Source of the DNA: Triops longicaudatus
Taxonomy: Eukaryota > Arthropoda > Branchiopoda > Notostraca > Triopsidae
Assembly: GCA_022885665.1 (NCBI GenBank)
Contig: JAGQDJ010000137.1
Span: 62,001 to 126,000 of the forward strand
Direction: 5' to 3'
DNA: 64,000 bases
This document shows positions 1 to 11,858 of the stretch, in pieces. Made by a program: the position numbers and the translations under genes. Numbering within the stretch: the stretch's first letter is position 1; every line of letters begins with the position of its first letter. Below the pieces are notes generated by a model that saw only the letters and a list, made by a program, of their open reading frames with translations, had not been told where the DNA came from and searched no databases.

Positions 1-3000
1 GTGCACATTCTTATGGAGCTTGGTCTCCGTCACGTCCACGGCGATGAAGGTGAACCTTTGTAACTGGTTCACTACCAATGGCTGTAGTTGCGTGGGTTGC
101 ACGGCTTGCTCCATCAGCTGAAACTTCTCCGATTCCAGTAGATTGAGTGCGTTATCCGAGCTTTGACAATGAAAGTGGATGTGCGAGGAATGATGCGTTT
201 CCCAAAGCGCGTTGGGACTAGGCTGCCACTTGAAAGGACCGCCAAATGCGGTTTGAATTGCGTCCAAGGTAAAAGCGCACACGGCAGACCCCACAATGCC
301 ATTACTATAGATAGCAAACAAAAAAATAAATAAATAAAAATAGAAATAAGCACACACATGTGGCCTCCATACAACAATGATGAAGTTATCAATACCATCT
401 TGTTCTCTCAATCTTTTCAATACAATAGAGATTTTCTGAGAAACAGAAAAGGGACTTACTCTCCAGTGGAGAAAGTCGCATAGACCATTTGTTGTTCTTC
501 CAGATAGACAATACTTTGGATTTCATTAAAGTAAAAGGGAAATTCGCCCGGCAGGGAACAGTTCAAACGGGCTTTCATGAAAGTGGTCCACGTCTCTTTG
601 AGCACAATTTGACCTCCAGCATCATTCTTGCAGACACGGGCTACTCGCGAAAACACGACCTATCGGTACGAAAAATGCAGGGGCCAAAACGGATGTTATT
701 AGACACACCATAATGAGCATCCCAATTAGCTGGAGAGGGATAAGGGGTAGATGAAAATGTTTTCGTGTCAAGGTTCATCAAAACGTTGAGAGGTAGAGTG
801 GATGTGGGGATTATATACCTTGCCGCAATTCATATGCTCAACAGCTACTTCACGGAAGAAAAAGTAAACGAACGAGTCGGTTTCAAAGGACCCCACAAAG
901 TCAGGCTCGCTAAGCCACTTCATGTTGTACTGCATAGTGCGGAGCGGCCGGGATTGTTGCGTGATGCGATAAATCGCGGGATCTTGCCCAGAGAAATCCA
1001 CCGGCGATGCAATATAATAATCACCACTGCTCGACAGCAACGCGGTAATATTGGCATGAGGGCTGAAAGGACTCCGAGCGATGCCGTTAATCGTTTCTTG
1101 AACGTCGCTAATTGCTTCAATCTTGACCCATGAAAAGGAAAAACAGCCAATTAAAACAAAACCTTTCAATGCCAGAAATTAATACACAAAACCCCTCATT
1201 CACTACGTAGGTGTCTCTTTCTTCCTCACGCAACTTTTGTTTTTTTCTAACTATTTTTCTCGGCAAGCGAGTGAAAGTTTTTCTTCGAGTACCAAGCGTT
1301 AATTACAATCGTACAAGGTAAACACAAAAAAGTACATAGATCCAACAAGGAACGAGATTACTTTAGGGTAAGTGTTCACATAGACTGCAAAAAGAGACAC
1401 GGTAAGAAAACTGTGGGGATAACTCTGTCAATATGCAAATGTGACGTGACACCTTTCACATTATGCAAATCTAGGGTGTGGACAGTTATATTTTCTTCGT
1501 TTAGATATCACATGGGCCCAACAACTTGTTTGTTGTCTCGTCTGAGCGTCTCCCGCCGACAAAAGTTACGAGCTGGACAAAAGCTTTACATTCTCAAGAT
1601 TGGTAATTCTTTTGTTAAAGAGAAAAGTAATGGTCCGGGAGGAAAGAAAAGAGGAGACACCTCAAAAGGAGAGAGTATCGGAGAAGAGAAATGCGTCAAA
1701 CACTTACGCCCCGCCATGTGCATTTGGGCGAAAACGCATTGGTCCCGCAGACTAGAAGCTTTTCTTGGTGCGCTAGCAGTACGCGAATATGGTTGTGACA
1801 ATCGGCTTCAGATTGGCCCTTCTGGTGACATCGTTCGATCGTTTCTTGCACAGCGGGCCAGGACGCCGTTTCCAAAAGTGTCAAACTCTCCAAGCCCAGA
1901 CGAAACAAGTAATTCCTGTGCACAGTTTTTTTTCCAACGCAAAAAGGGAAAAGAGAGACAAAGATAAATGAGAAAACAGGATCATAGAAAGCTCTTTATA
2001 GTTCTCGTGGTTAAAGCCCTACATTTGCATAATACCATGCACAGAATCCGTTAGAGAGACATACCTGGCACCAACGACGAGCTGATTGTGAGCTGCGTCG
2101 AATAGAAGGCGCGTATAGGAAGTGGCATTGTTGAAGCTAAATTGGTTCCAACCAACTTGGACATCTATAATGAGAAAACCGAAACCGGATATTTTAGAAA
2201 TATGGAGAATCAGGTTGCTGCCATATACAATGGCACTTTATCATCTTTAGGGTACAACGAAAAGGCAAAATACATCACCCTTAAAAACTTTGTTTCCTTC
2301 AAAATGTGAATATTAGTCCGTGATTATTTACCAACGATGTGCAAAGAGTATTAAATTTAGACACTATAATAAAATCTCGCTATAAAGAACATGCAGTGTG
2401 ACAGATAATTTGTCCGGTGTAGCCGATTTTACGTATAGCAGATTTGGACTTACGCACAATACCCGATTGTTCGTTATAAATGGTGTGCGTTAAAGCGAGA
2501 TTTCATTGTACTATGACTGATACTTTACCTTTTACGCAATATTTCTGCTCCTACGAGGTTAATTTACTTGTTTGAGTATGAAAATACTATGAAAATTTTA
2601 CTATTTTTTCGCTTGAAAATAGAACGTAAAAATATAAACGACAAACGAATTCCAGAAGATAACAGAAAATCTGATAAGAATATCGAAAAAGTCTATGTAC
2701 TTTTTTTCAAATAGGCCTAATCGACTTTACGATATAAAATTTTTAAATAGCAGAAATTTACATATAAATAAATTATTTTGTTGATAAATCAGGCGTAAGC
2801 GTGTAGAAAATAGTAGAAAACCTATACGTTGCATAAAAAATGAAAGGACAACGAAAGGTTACATGGAAAGGGTTAGGCCAACGACCAAAGATATACGTTG
2901 CGGGTAAAATTGACGGGAACGTCAAAGTGATCAGATTACAGAATAATGGATTTCCTTTGCTAAAACGCAGCACTAATAAGGATGATAATACATTCAAATT

Positions 3001-6000
3001 CGGTGATTAATTTGCTTGTCTGTGCATTTGGTTACAAATGCATTGTTAGTGACTTATCTTGTGACGGCTAGTGATCCACGTAGGCTATTATCTTTTAGCG
3101 TATTCTAACTAACCTGCCTTATCTCAGCCAGGAAACAAACAAGACAAGGCTGTCAAGGAAACTTTGGCAGTTGCAACATCTTAGTTGAGACTACCTACAC
3201 CAACGGCTTAATAAACTTCTATTTAAATTTAAGCGTGCGTACATTACCCTGCAGGATAAGCAGTTAAACAGAACGAATACAAAAGCATGCCATTGGAATG
3301 CGACCAACAGAAGCTCCGTTGCGTAGACCCTTCCCGTACGTGAGCTAGACGACATCCTTCATCTACCCTTTCTTTTTTCTCTCTCTCCATAACGTAATGA
3401 ATGCCAAATTAGCAGTACACTGTGAATTTAAAAACTTTACTCCCCTTATACCGCTACGGTTTAAATGTCTATTAGCATAATTCTGTCATTACGCTAGCCG
3501 CTCGGTAAGCACCCTTGTAAACCTACTTTACCGCGTATTTTAATGTAAATTTAAGAGTGATCGTTTTCAGTTAAAATAAAGTTCTTAACCCCCGTTCATC
3601 ATAATCAGACAAATGGAAATCCCGTCTGCCACTTGATTAGCATTGCAGTGAGCATTACACGAAAAAAAAAATAACTAAACACGTTGACATGGAGATCAAC
3701 GCCATTGAAAATGGGTCCTTGTCCTCCTCTCTTCCCTCAGTCCTTCATCCATCCCTAAAACACGTTCTGTAAGCATGATAAGACATCAAACCTGAGGAAT
3801 CAGTACATTTGAGTAGCGAAACCAGCCTAATTTGGAATTAAGGGATGATTCTGGCTCCAAAGCAGCAGAAAAAGAAGAACGAACGGGAACGCAGGTCACT
3901 TTTATGGTTGATGAAAAGATAGCATAGCTTTGGTAGTGGTGCAGTTCTCCTCGTGCCTATTACCATTATGAGTTTCCTAATTGGGTTCGCTTACGTGGAA
4001 GATTTTTAGTACTGCATGCTTTTCAACTCCCCATATTCTTCGAGCTCCCATTCTTTGGCGCTCCGGCTGGCCAGTGAGCTCCAAGCCAGGTAAGGAAGGG
4101 CCATAATTCAAGCATGGCAACTACCGTCACCTTGGTATACAACAGCCCAAGCAAGAGGTGAAATTTGTAGATATATACTGCGGGTATTCGGTGGAAAGGG
4201 GGAGAGAAACAGTGAGAGATTTATGCGGCAAAAGAACAGTTTGAGGTGGCTTGGGTGATGATTACTTTGTGGTTTTTTACCTGAGAATAACCTCTTCAGG
4301 TGGTGTATAAGGCAGTAGAGAAACTGTATAACCAACACCAACTCAGCACCCGCCATCATCCCTCCCTTGTCCGTCCATCCACTGTTAAATCTCGCAGCCC
4401 TCCTTACCTGTCGACCATATAACACCTTACGTATACCACAACGGAGCTAACTTGCGGTTTTTACTAGAAGAAGCTTTATGGCTAACTTTTATTGGGTTGA
4501 ACAGACCATGAGCAATCGCGGTCTCGCTATTACGAACCTGTCTCATAATCAACCTGCAATTGAACCATCCAAGTTTCCGGTTCGATATCTAATTGTGTAA
4601 AAACACACAAAAAATATAAAAATTATTTGAAGTATTTCTCTCATGGTTTTAATTTAATTTCAAGATGTGATTTTTGGAGGATTCAACTTCCAGCTACAAA
4701 CTGCTACGCCTTGTACGAAAAACGTGTATGGTCTCACATCCAAAAGAAAAACAGTGTAATATTTCAAAAAAAGCTGATTTTTTTTCGAATTTTTTCATCA
4801 CTGTTTTGTATGTGATTTTTGCTAGATTCAAATATCCTGCCATGAGAAGTTTCGACGAAGCTCAAACTTGAATTATACAAGTGAAAGGCGATGTCTAGCG
4901 TTTGGTCCAAGCCCTCTGACCACTGCAGGGGGATTTTTTTCTTTCTTTATCCGAATTAATTTTTTCGTGCGTTTTTTATGCTGAATGTTTTTAGCTGACG
5001 TGACATGACGCCTGAGGTTGAAAAAGACTTTCTTCTGTGCTTGTTGCGTACAGCACCACATGTTAAGCATGGGAGTGATCCGTTAAGAAGTGCCATATCG
5101 CCCAACAACCGGCCTGCCACAACAATACCTTCTCATTAGCGCACCGTTCCATTTAGGCTTTCGGTTTTTGCACCTGTTCACAGTTTCTGATGAGACACAT
5201 GCTTTCTGAGCCGTTTCCACCCCAAATAGGCTTAATTTCAAGTGATCTGAGACACTTTTGTAGGCAGGTGTTGGTGTCATCGAAAGTTTTCCCCTGGCTG
5301 AGTCCACTAACCACCGCTCACAAGGCGAAGGTATATGGTGTGCTAAGGGATTCCTGAGGGTTCCCGGGGAACTTTTTGCCCAAGCAAGCACCCAAACGTC
5401 CGACTTGTTATGTCCGACGATGTTGCCTGCTTACCAAGTAGGTTTCTCCTCCGACTTCACATTCTCCGGCACCTTTTTTGCATAAGAAAATAGCCCCGAT
5501 GGAATTTTCCACTCAAAAATCCGTCGACACATGGGCCTTTTCTCGAGGGGCTCCCATGTTTCAGGACCTCACTCTTCCAAACTCATATACATTTCCTAGG
5601 GATGATTAACTAGGAACGTGGATGAAACAAGCGCCTTTAACTCGCTGACTAGTCGATACAACAGCTCTTATGGGAGCAGAAGGTTAGCGACGAGGTGGAA
5701 AAAAAGGGAAGGACGAGAGATTTGAATGCGCTTACCGAACAGGAATTACTAAGCCTAAACAAAAAGAGAAGTCCGGGCGAGAGAAAGAAGAAACGAAAAA
5801 AATTAAGTACGGTAGTCACAACCTGATGAAATATTGGGTTTCTTCTCCGTGGCACAAGGTAAAGTAGCCAGGAGCGTTGACATTCGTTATTGGACGAGCT
5901 TAAAAGCGCACCAAAAAGAAAAATCAATTTTCTTAGCAAATAAATCCGACGAGTTACGGTTACACGCCAGCCAGCCATGTGAAATAGAAAAAAAAAAAAG

Positions 6001-6122
6001 GCTAAGAGGAATTTTTCGTTTTCACCTTTCAATTTGACGAGCGCCACGTCTTCTTCGATAGGAATACATCGTCCAAGCGTTAGTAAGACAAGTAATCCTG
6101 TGACGATGTTTAATGGTGCCAT
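1..6122 (-). CDS. SEMA5: Semaphorin-5 (N-terminal part, gene cut by window edge)
   Basis: Transmembrane/secreted guidance ligand that binds plexins through its sema beta-propeller. Exons on the minus strand are 6122-6026, 2164-2065, 1915-1708, 1121-819, 659-460 and 304-1, giving the first 404 residues. A signal peptide (MAPLNIVTGLLVLLTLG) opens the protein. Sema-domain landmarks follow: VVGARNYLFRL near residue 60, CGTNAFSPKC near 120, the DPAIYR segment, AVEH(M)NCGK and ARVCKNDAGG. The wording is much closer to vertebrate SEMA5A/5B than to other classes. The PSI and thrombospondin repeats that define class 5 would lie beyond the left edge and are not visible, so the class rests on sema-domain similarity. 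All phases agree, including the G|AT (Asp) junction over the 3.86 kb intron 6025-2165. The large intron and the empty upstream region suggest developmental regulation. Confidence 0.93.
2363..2513. repeat. Short inverted-repeat element (MITE-like) in the semaphorin intron
   Basis: Two imperfect inverted repeats about 22 bp long face each other: AAAATCTCGCTATAAAG near 2370-2386, and the complement of TAAAGCGAGATTTCATTG at about 2491-2508. About 105 bp lie between them and TA dinucleotides lie at both ends. The AATCTCGCTATAA core resembles ends of pogo/Tigger-type DNA transposons, from memory. There is no transposase frame, so this would be a non-autonomous remnant. Confidence 0.45.
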
Positions 6123-6372
6123 TACGAGGGGAAAATTCCACGAGGTTTTAAAGATTTCTATCCAATGTTTCAGCGGTGCATTTTACGCTCGAAAAGTCTT
6201 CGTTTTTCGATCGATTGCACAAGGTTTGGGGTCGTTGTTGTTAGCGTAACACGTATCCTCCGTTGACAGCAAACTGTGCTAGAAACCTCGTAAGGGATTG
6301 GTTTATCTCCAGGAGTAAAGGGGCTTTAAGAGTAGCTGATTAGGAGTCCCTTGTTGCGTTGGAATCGTTCAC
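6123..6372 (-). other. Probable 5' untranslated exon of semaphorin-5
   Basis: Upstream of the semaphorin ATG (minus strand) there is a good pyrimidine-rich 3' splice site. The TTTTTATTTGCAG ends at 6373, so transcribed leader would begin at 6372 and run into the coding exon at 6122. The upstream non-coding exon and the true promoter were not located. Confidence 0.4.
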
Positions 6373-9300
6373 CTGCAAATAAAAAGAAAAGATAAAACCA
6401 TTACAACGAAAGCCAAAGACAACTCAATATCTTAATCAGCCGAGAGAGGTTTGGGGGTATAGTACAATGGAATGGCACAAAGACCACAATCAAGAAGGTT
6501 AATTCGTGTAGCGTGCAACCAGGCAGGTACGCCTCCTTCGAGCTCGTTCGGGTTTCCATCGTTCAACGCCTGTTTCTCGACAAGCTTGGCTAAGTCCAAC
6601 GTGATCGACCCCGAGTCGCTAATGAAAATAAACGCTAGTCTTTAGCGAGAACGGCCAAAAGGAGAGAATTTATAAATATGCTAGGCTAACTGAGTAACAC
6701 ATGCATCTGACGTGACAAGACAACCCCCCATGTCCCAGCGATATCATTTCATCCTTCCTTTCCTACCAAAAGGCTCATGTTCCAAAACGCACGGTACGCG
6801 AAAATTCTCGCGAAGTGAACTATTACATTACTCAAATTTGCTTCTCTGTTGCTAATCAATATTCTTGGTAAGCAAAAATGCAACAAGTCCATTGTCGCTT
6901 CAATAGGGGGAAAACCCAATGAAAATAATTACTGCGAGATAAGAGTTTTAAATCATCATTCTTTACCATAAAACATGGTGAGATTCTGACACCGCAATTA
7001 TTCGAACGCCTAAGGGGGTTTTTACTTCTCCATTCTCAATCATTGCGAGGTCGTAAAGTTTCGCATTTTGGTCTCAACAATGTAACTAACCCCCGTGAGT
7101 CGTTCACACACCAACTAGAAAGAAAAGCCTGGAGCTTCGTAGAGTCAAGGGGAACTCTGTGCATTAGTATATGCAGAACTAAAGACAATCATGGGGGTCT
7201 GTCAACCTTTTTGTTTTGGTCAGTTGGGGGTTAAGTTTATATAGAATACGAGTGTGTCTATGTGTTCTAGCCAACCCACGGCACGCTGCTGTTGTCACTC
7301 CCGTACAAGTTCGGCTTGTGCCATGGGTGGGCCCCACGTGAAGATTTTTCGTCTTTTCATCTCTATAAATGCCCAAGCCATGTCACTTAAAAGCTGCGCT
7401 CTACGGGAAACCCAAACTGTCTTCTTAAAGCCTTTTCAGCTTAAGTCGAAAATGACACTCATATATAAAAAAAAGACAGTAAACTGCTTTTTTAAAAATA
7501 AAAATCCCACAGAAGCTCATACTTGGGTTCTCTTATCCTCTATTGTGTACTTTACTATACTTTTGTGCACTTTTTGGGGTAGTCAAGACGCGCTGGCTGA
7601 ATAATTCGCTCGTAGTTGACCGCCATTTTTTACAAATGACGTACGTTTGCCGAGTTTGATGATCTTTCGGGGAAAATGCGACCGTAAAGAAAACCTTTCG
7701 GTATTTCATAATCGGAAAAAAGGACGACGAGATGGAAAGGACCCTACGGGCCCTTTAAAAAACTTTTTTACTCCATGCGGAGTTATTTAACCTATATGGG
7801 CAGCACCATATAAAGGCAGCGAGAAATACAGCAACCTTAAGTTGTATGGAAATGAGAAAGGGGGTTGCTTATCGCGGAGACTCTTAAGGAGAGAATCATT
7901 TGCATTTATAGCTGGCCTTGATGTTGCAAGGAAACGACGCTGAAAGCTGAGAAAAAAAAAGTTACATTTGTCAGAAACTACTCAAAGTTGAGCAACTCGA
8001 CTTGCTGTGATTTTTTTCACGGCTTTTGTATTTTCTGCAGTATACACTCCAAAAGAAAACCTTAACAAATTTCGCTGTTGTAAAAGGGAGGGACGGGAAA
8101 CGAAGGATATGAAAACATCCCACCCCTTTTTTAAGTGACCTTACTGACGGGGAAATATAAAATATTAAAAAAAATTGATGGGTAAAAAAGAAAAAAATAG
8201 ACAAGTCCAAGACGAGACTTGTGTTTCTTGTCGACTTTTAATTTCTTCTGGTGTTCCGAATCTTTCCCTTCGACCAGCCTTCGAAGATGGTGATCTTGGC
8301 AAAACAAGTCAAGTGCAGGAGCATGGTAAGGCAAGGCGTTTATAATTTAAAAGCCCTTAAAGCTTTGGTCCAGATAGCGGTGACTCTGTTTTGGTGTTTG
8401 ATCTATGATAGATCTTCTCACACAGGGCCCTGCTCTTTTTCTCATAACATCCTTTTTTTCGGGAGAATAACACATGCAACTATACGAGATGAGAGTACGG
8501 ACACTTGTTCCCAAAAAGATACATTACTACGCCAAACCTCTTTATTTTGGAGCACTAAATCAGAAAAAGGAGAAGAAAAAACGGTCGATGCACATAAACT
8601 GACTAAAGGGCACATAAACTTACGTTATGGATTTCAGCATCTCACCCGATCGCAGAATCATAGTCCAAATAAATACCGGGCAGTCGAGTTTTAGATACTT
8701 CGTAATAAGAACTGATGCCGTAGTCACAAGTTATCCAATCAGGTCAAACAATTCAAAGCACTGTTTGCATCAGGTTTAGAAAATACAGGTTTATTTATCT
8801 CTGTTGAAGATTACACATGCAGGCACTATTAGCTCCCACGTTTTATCTTGTTCATAGTACTACAACCACAACCACGGATTTCTAATTAAAACAAACAGGA
8901 AAGCTACAGGTACAGCGCCCGGCGTCTTGCACCAATCTGTCGAACCCAGGGAGACGCTACTGCGGTACACTTATATCTTGCTTACTACGAAGTGAGTAGT
9001 GGACTGCCGGTTTTACGAAGCCTGCAAGCTCTCAGCATCTCAGTCTTTCCCGAGAAATAGCACCAAGCGCGAGGAAGGAGAGGCTTTGCCCAAGGCTCTT
9101 GCTTCCCTCCAAAAAGCTGCGAAGCAGGAATAAGTTTGAAGAGGCTGATGATGAGGAAAAAGCGAAAGAAAAGAAAAGGTTGGGTAGGTGGGGTGGACTT
9201 TGAATTTAAAAGACTTTTGAGTAAGGTCTGAGGTGGGTCAAGATATGGGGAGAGAAGAGAGAGAAAACAGAAAAGAAAGATAAAACCTTATGCCAACTGA

Positions 9301-11858
9301 CCCATACTACTCATTCGGTCGTATACGAGTGCTGCCTGAGCCGTTGTTCAGTGCAGCACTGTACTGAAAAGTAACCCCAACCAACCACTTTGTATTGTAC
9401 CAAGTACTTGACACTTGGGATTTCTGCGTTTTTCTTCCTGGCTCGGATCTGCTGGACTTTGAGACCTAAGCAGTTGTAACCAAGCGAAAGGCCGCTTTCT
9501 TGCCTCCTCCCAACTTCTGTGAAAAAGACATCCTTGACGCTTTACGGGAACAAGTGCAAGCGCAATAAAAGAGCACGCACGTTGCATAAGTGGGAACCGT
9601 GTTAACCCACGAAGCTGAAGAAGTAGGGGCTCAAGAAAGGGTCATCTTTCTTCGTGCCTTTTTTCTTCCGTGGTAAATCGAGATTTTTGTTACATGGAGA
9701 AATTGTTAGGGGCTCTTACAGTTTTTAGCTGGGACGCGAGAATCGGCCAGGGAAAAACCCTTCGCGGGTCCCGCGCGACCTTAGCGAGGGTGTGAAGACG
9801 AGGATAGAGGTTAAGGTGCCACGAAACCAACCTTTCCGAAAACGTTGGTAAACCTCCTGATGCGCACCTTAGGTGAACTACCAGTATATGGTGTTTCCCA
9901 AGGAGTTAAAAGCAAACCTCAACCCCTTTCCTTGAAGTTATTTTTTTTCTTTTTGTTTTAACGTTTTTAATCTACTCACTCAATTCTTAGAAAAGAAAAA
10001 CTCCAAGAGGGGCTTGTACTCTTATTTGCCGAGGAAATGGTTAATGGGAGACTTGGGAGTGAGTGTATCTGTTTAGGGTTTCTTTAGAGTGCTGAGTAAA
10101 TAGCATGAAAAAGCAAAAAAAAAGTTACAAAATACTACAGGTTCCCAAAAAAGTGTTTTAGGCTCGCGCAATCGCGATGTTTTAGGTTTATCTATATATA
10201 CCTGTAATGCGTGAAAGAACGGGGGGACAACAATGTTATGATGGGCTAGACGACGATTCTTTTGATATGGGGAGAAAACTGGATTGGCATATATAGGCAT
10301 AGGCGCCAGCACCTTCTTAAGACCCGCGACTCCAGGGCGCCGATGACTTTGATGACTCGCGCCTTGCACAGATGGACATTTCGGAGACAACGGGAGACCA
10401 CCATCCTCTCTTAAGAATCATCCTCTCTTTTGCACACAGGTTAAACTTGGAAAGGGGAGAGCAAACGGCACGGCCTCATAAAACCATAACCCCCCCACAA
10501 GTGCATTGCATTTTCCCCTAGAAAATCGTGCACGCTTGTACTGTTTCTTGGGTGCACATTTATGGGAGCCGTAAATTAAACTCTATTGGCTATATACATT
10601 GGTTATAGTCCGCTGATACCAGAGCAGCGAGTCGATTTCAGTGTAGTGCACGAGACTACGAACCGTAAGTGGTAAAAAGAGAGACCCCAAAAAGGAGGGA
10701 GGGGGATTCGATGAAGGGTCAACACCAAACCGTGTGCGTCTTTCCCCCGGTACCCCCCAAAACATGTGCTCTGTATTACTCTCACATCTGCATGTCATTT
10801 TCGCAGCGGTAGACGCGAAACCTTGACCAAGCGAAATTAGCTTTCGACTGCCTTTTTTGTCTATGCGTCTCGTATTCCGCACTATAATAACAGTTTTCAC
10901 GGTCCACAAACGGGTTCCGAAACTGACCACCTAGAATCGGAATACGCAACGGACTTAATGAGAAAACGGCCCTGATTTGTAGCGAGTGAAATGGCAAGGG
11001 ATGTCGTCGACATGAATTCCGCGAGCCCAACTTAGGCGACTCTTATTACCGAAAATGAGGCTCTTGAACCAGTAAGCTCCTGGTTCTTTTCTCTTTTTTT
11101 TGCGTATGTATGTCTATCTATGGCACGATCTTCTTAGGTCAGCGAGAAACGAGAGATTTTAAAGCCACTAGATAAATTAGCTCTTAATTCATCAATGTTA
11201 TAGTGATAGTAAGTCGACACTTTCTATCTTGTCATCCTTGTTAGGACAATTAAGGGCTATTAAGTGGCTGCACCCTGTAATTGCTTTGACAGTGCAGCAT
11301 CATTCTACGTTAACTAATAAGGAAGCTGTTGCTTTCCGTAATTATTTACTAGAAAGCGTCTTGCTTGGTCATCGCCAAGCTCCATTTTTGCAACCTGTTT
11401 GCTGAGCTTTCAAACTTATTTTCTAATTCGAGGAGGTGACATGAGCGGTGCCTCGTGAGAAGTAGTCGACAAACGTATGTCAGCAAAAACCTTAAAAGGA
11501 CAGATTTATTATTTGGATATTGTAGTCAACGAGCATGGCGCCAGCAGTGTTGCAGTACGTTATTCATACATGTTTTCTTTAGGGATTAATCGACCGAGCA
11601 GAACCACGTCGGAGACTGTGGATATTTCAATGCACGACGAGCCATGTATTCCTTGGTTTCGCGCGTTTGAAAAACCGCTTACTAATGGTCTGCAATATAT
11701 TTTCCTTCCCTTATCTCCGTAAAGCTTGCTTAGTTTGCCGCTGGTAACATGGCGCTGATTTCCAGGGCGGAAATTTGGAGGAAGTATACGGAGGAAAACA
11801 AACACTATTGGTGTCATCGGTGTTTTAGTTTATAGATTTTTAAAAATATAAATTAACC
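6373..11858. other. Long intergenic stretch between divergent semaphorin-5 and FAM91A1
   Basis: About 5.5 kb in which no recognisable protein, tRNA or rRNA was found on either strand. Short open frames here are isolated, lack good flanking splice sites and resemble nothing known to me. The stretch must contain the start sites of both divergent genes, including the unlocated distal first exon of semaphorin-5, so it is the natural place for regulatory sequence. Confidence 0.6.

Noticed and set aside
1413..1967. 184-codon plus-strand frame in the semaphorin region
   Set aside because: It lies opposite the semaphorin exon 1915-1708 and has no recognisable protein content. It is a shadow frame.
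4108..4425. 105-codon minus-strand frame in the semaphorin intron
   Set aside because: No family similarity, no in-phase splice partners and low-complexity codon use. Likely chance.
5083..5391. 102-codon minus-strand frame in the semaphorin intron
   Set aside because: Could have been an extra semaphorin exon, but the signal-peptide exon joins 2164 perfectly in phase and no semaphorin motif occurs here.
8930..8965. Possible tRNA T-arm-like word (GGTTCGA on the minus strand)
   Set aside because: Flanking bases do not form T or acceptor stems.
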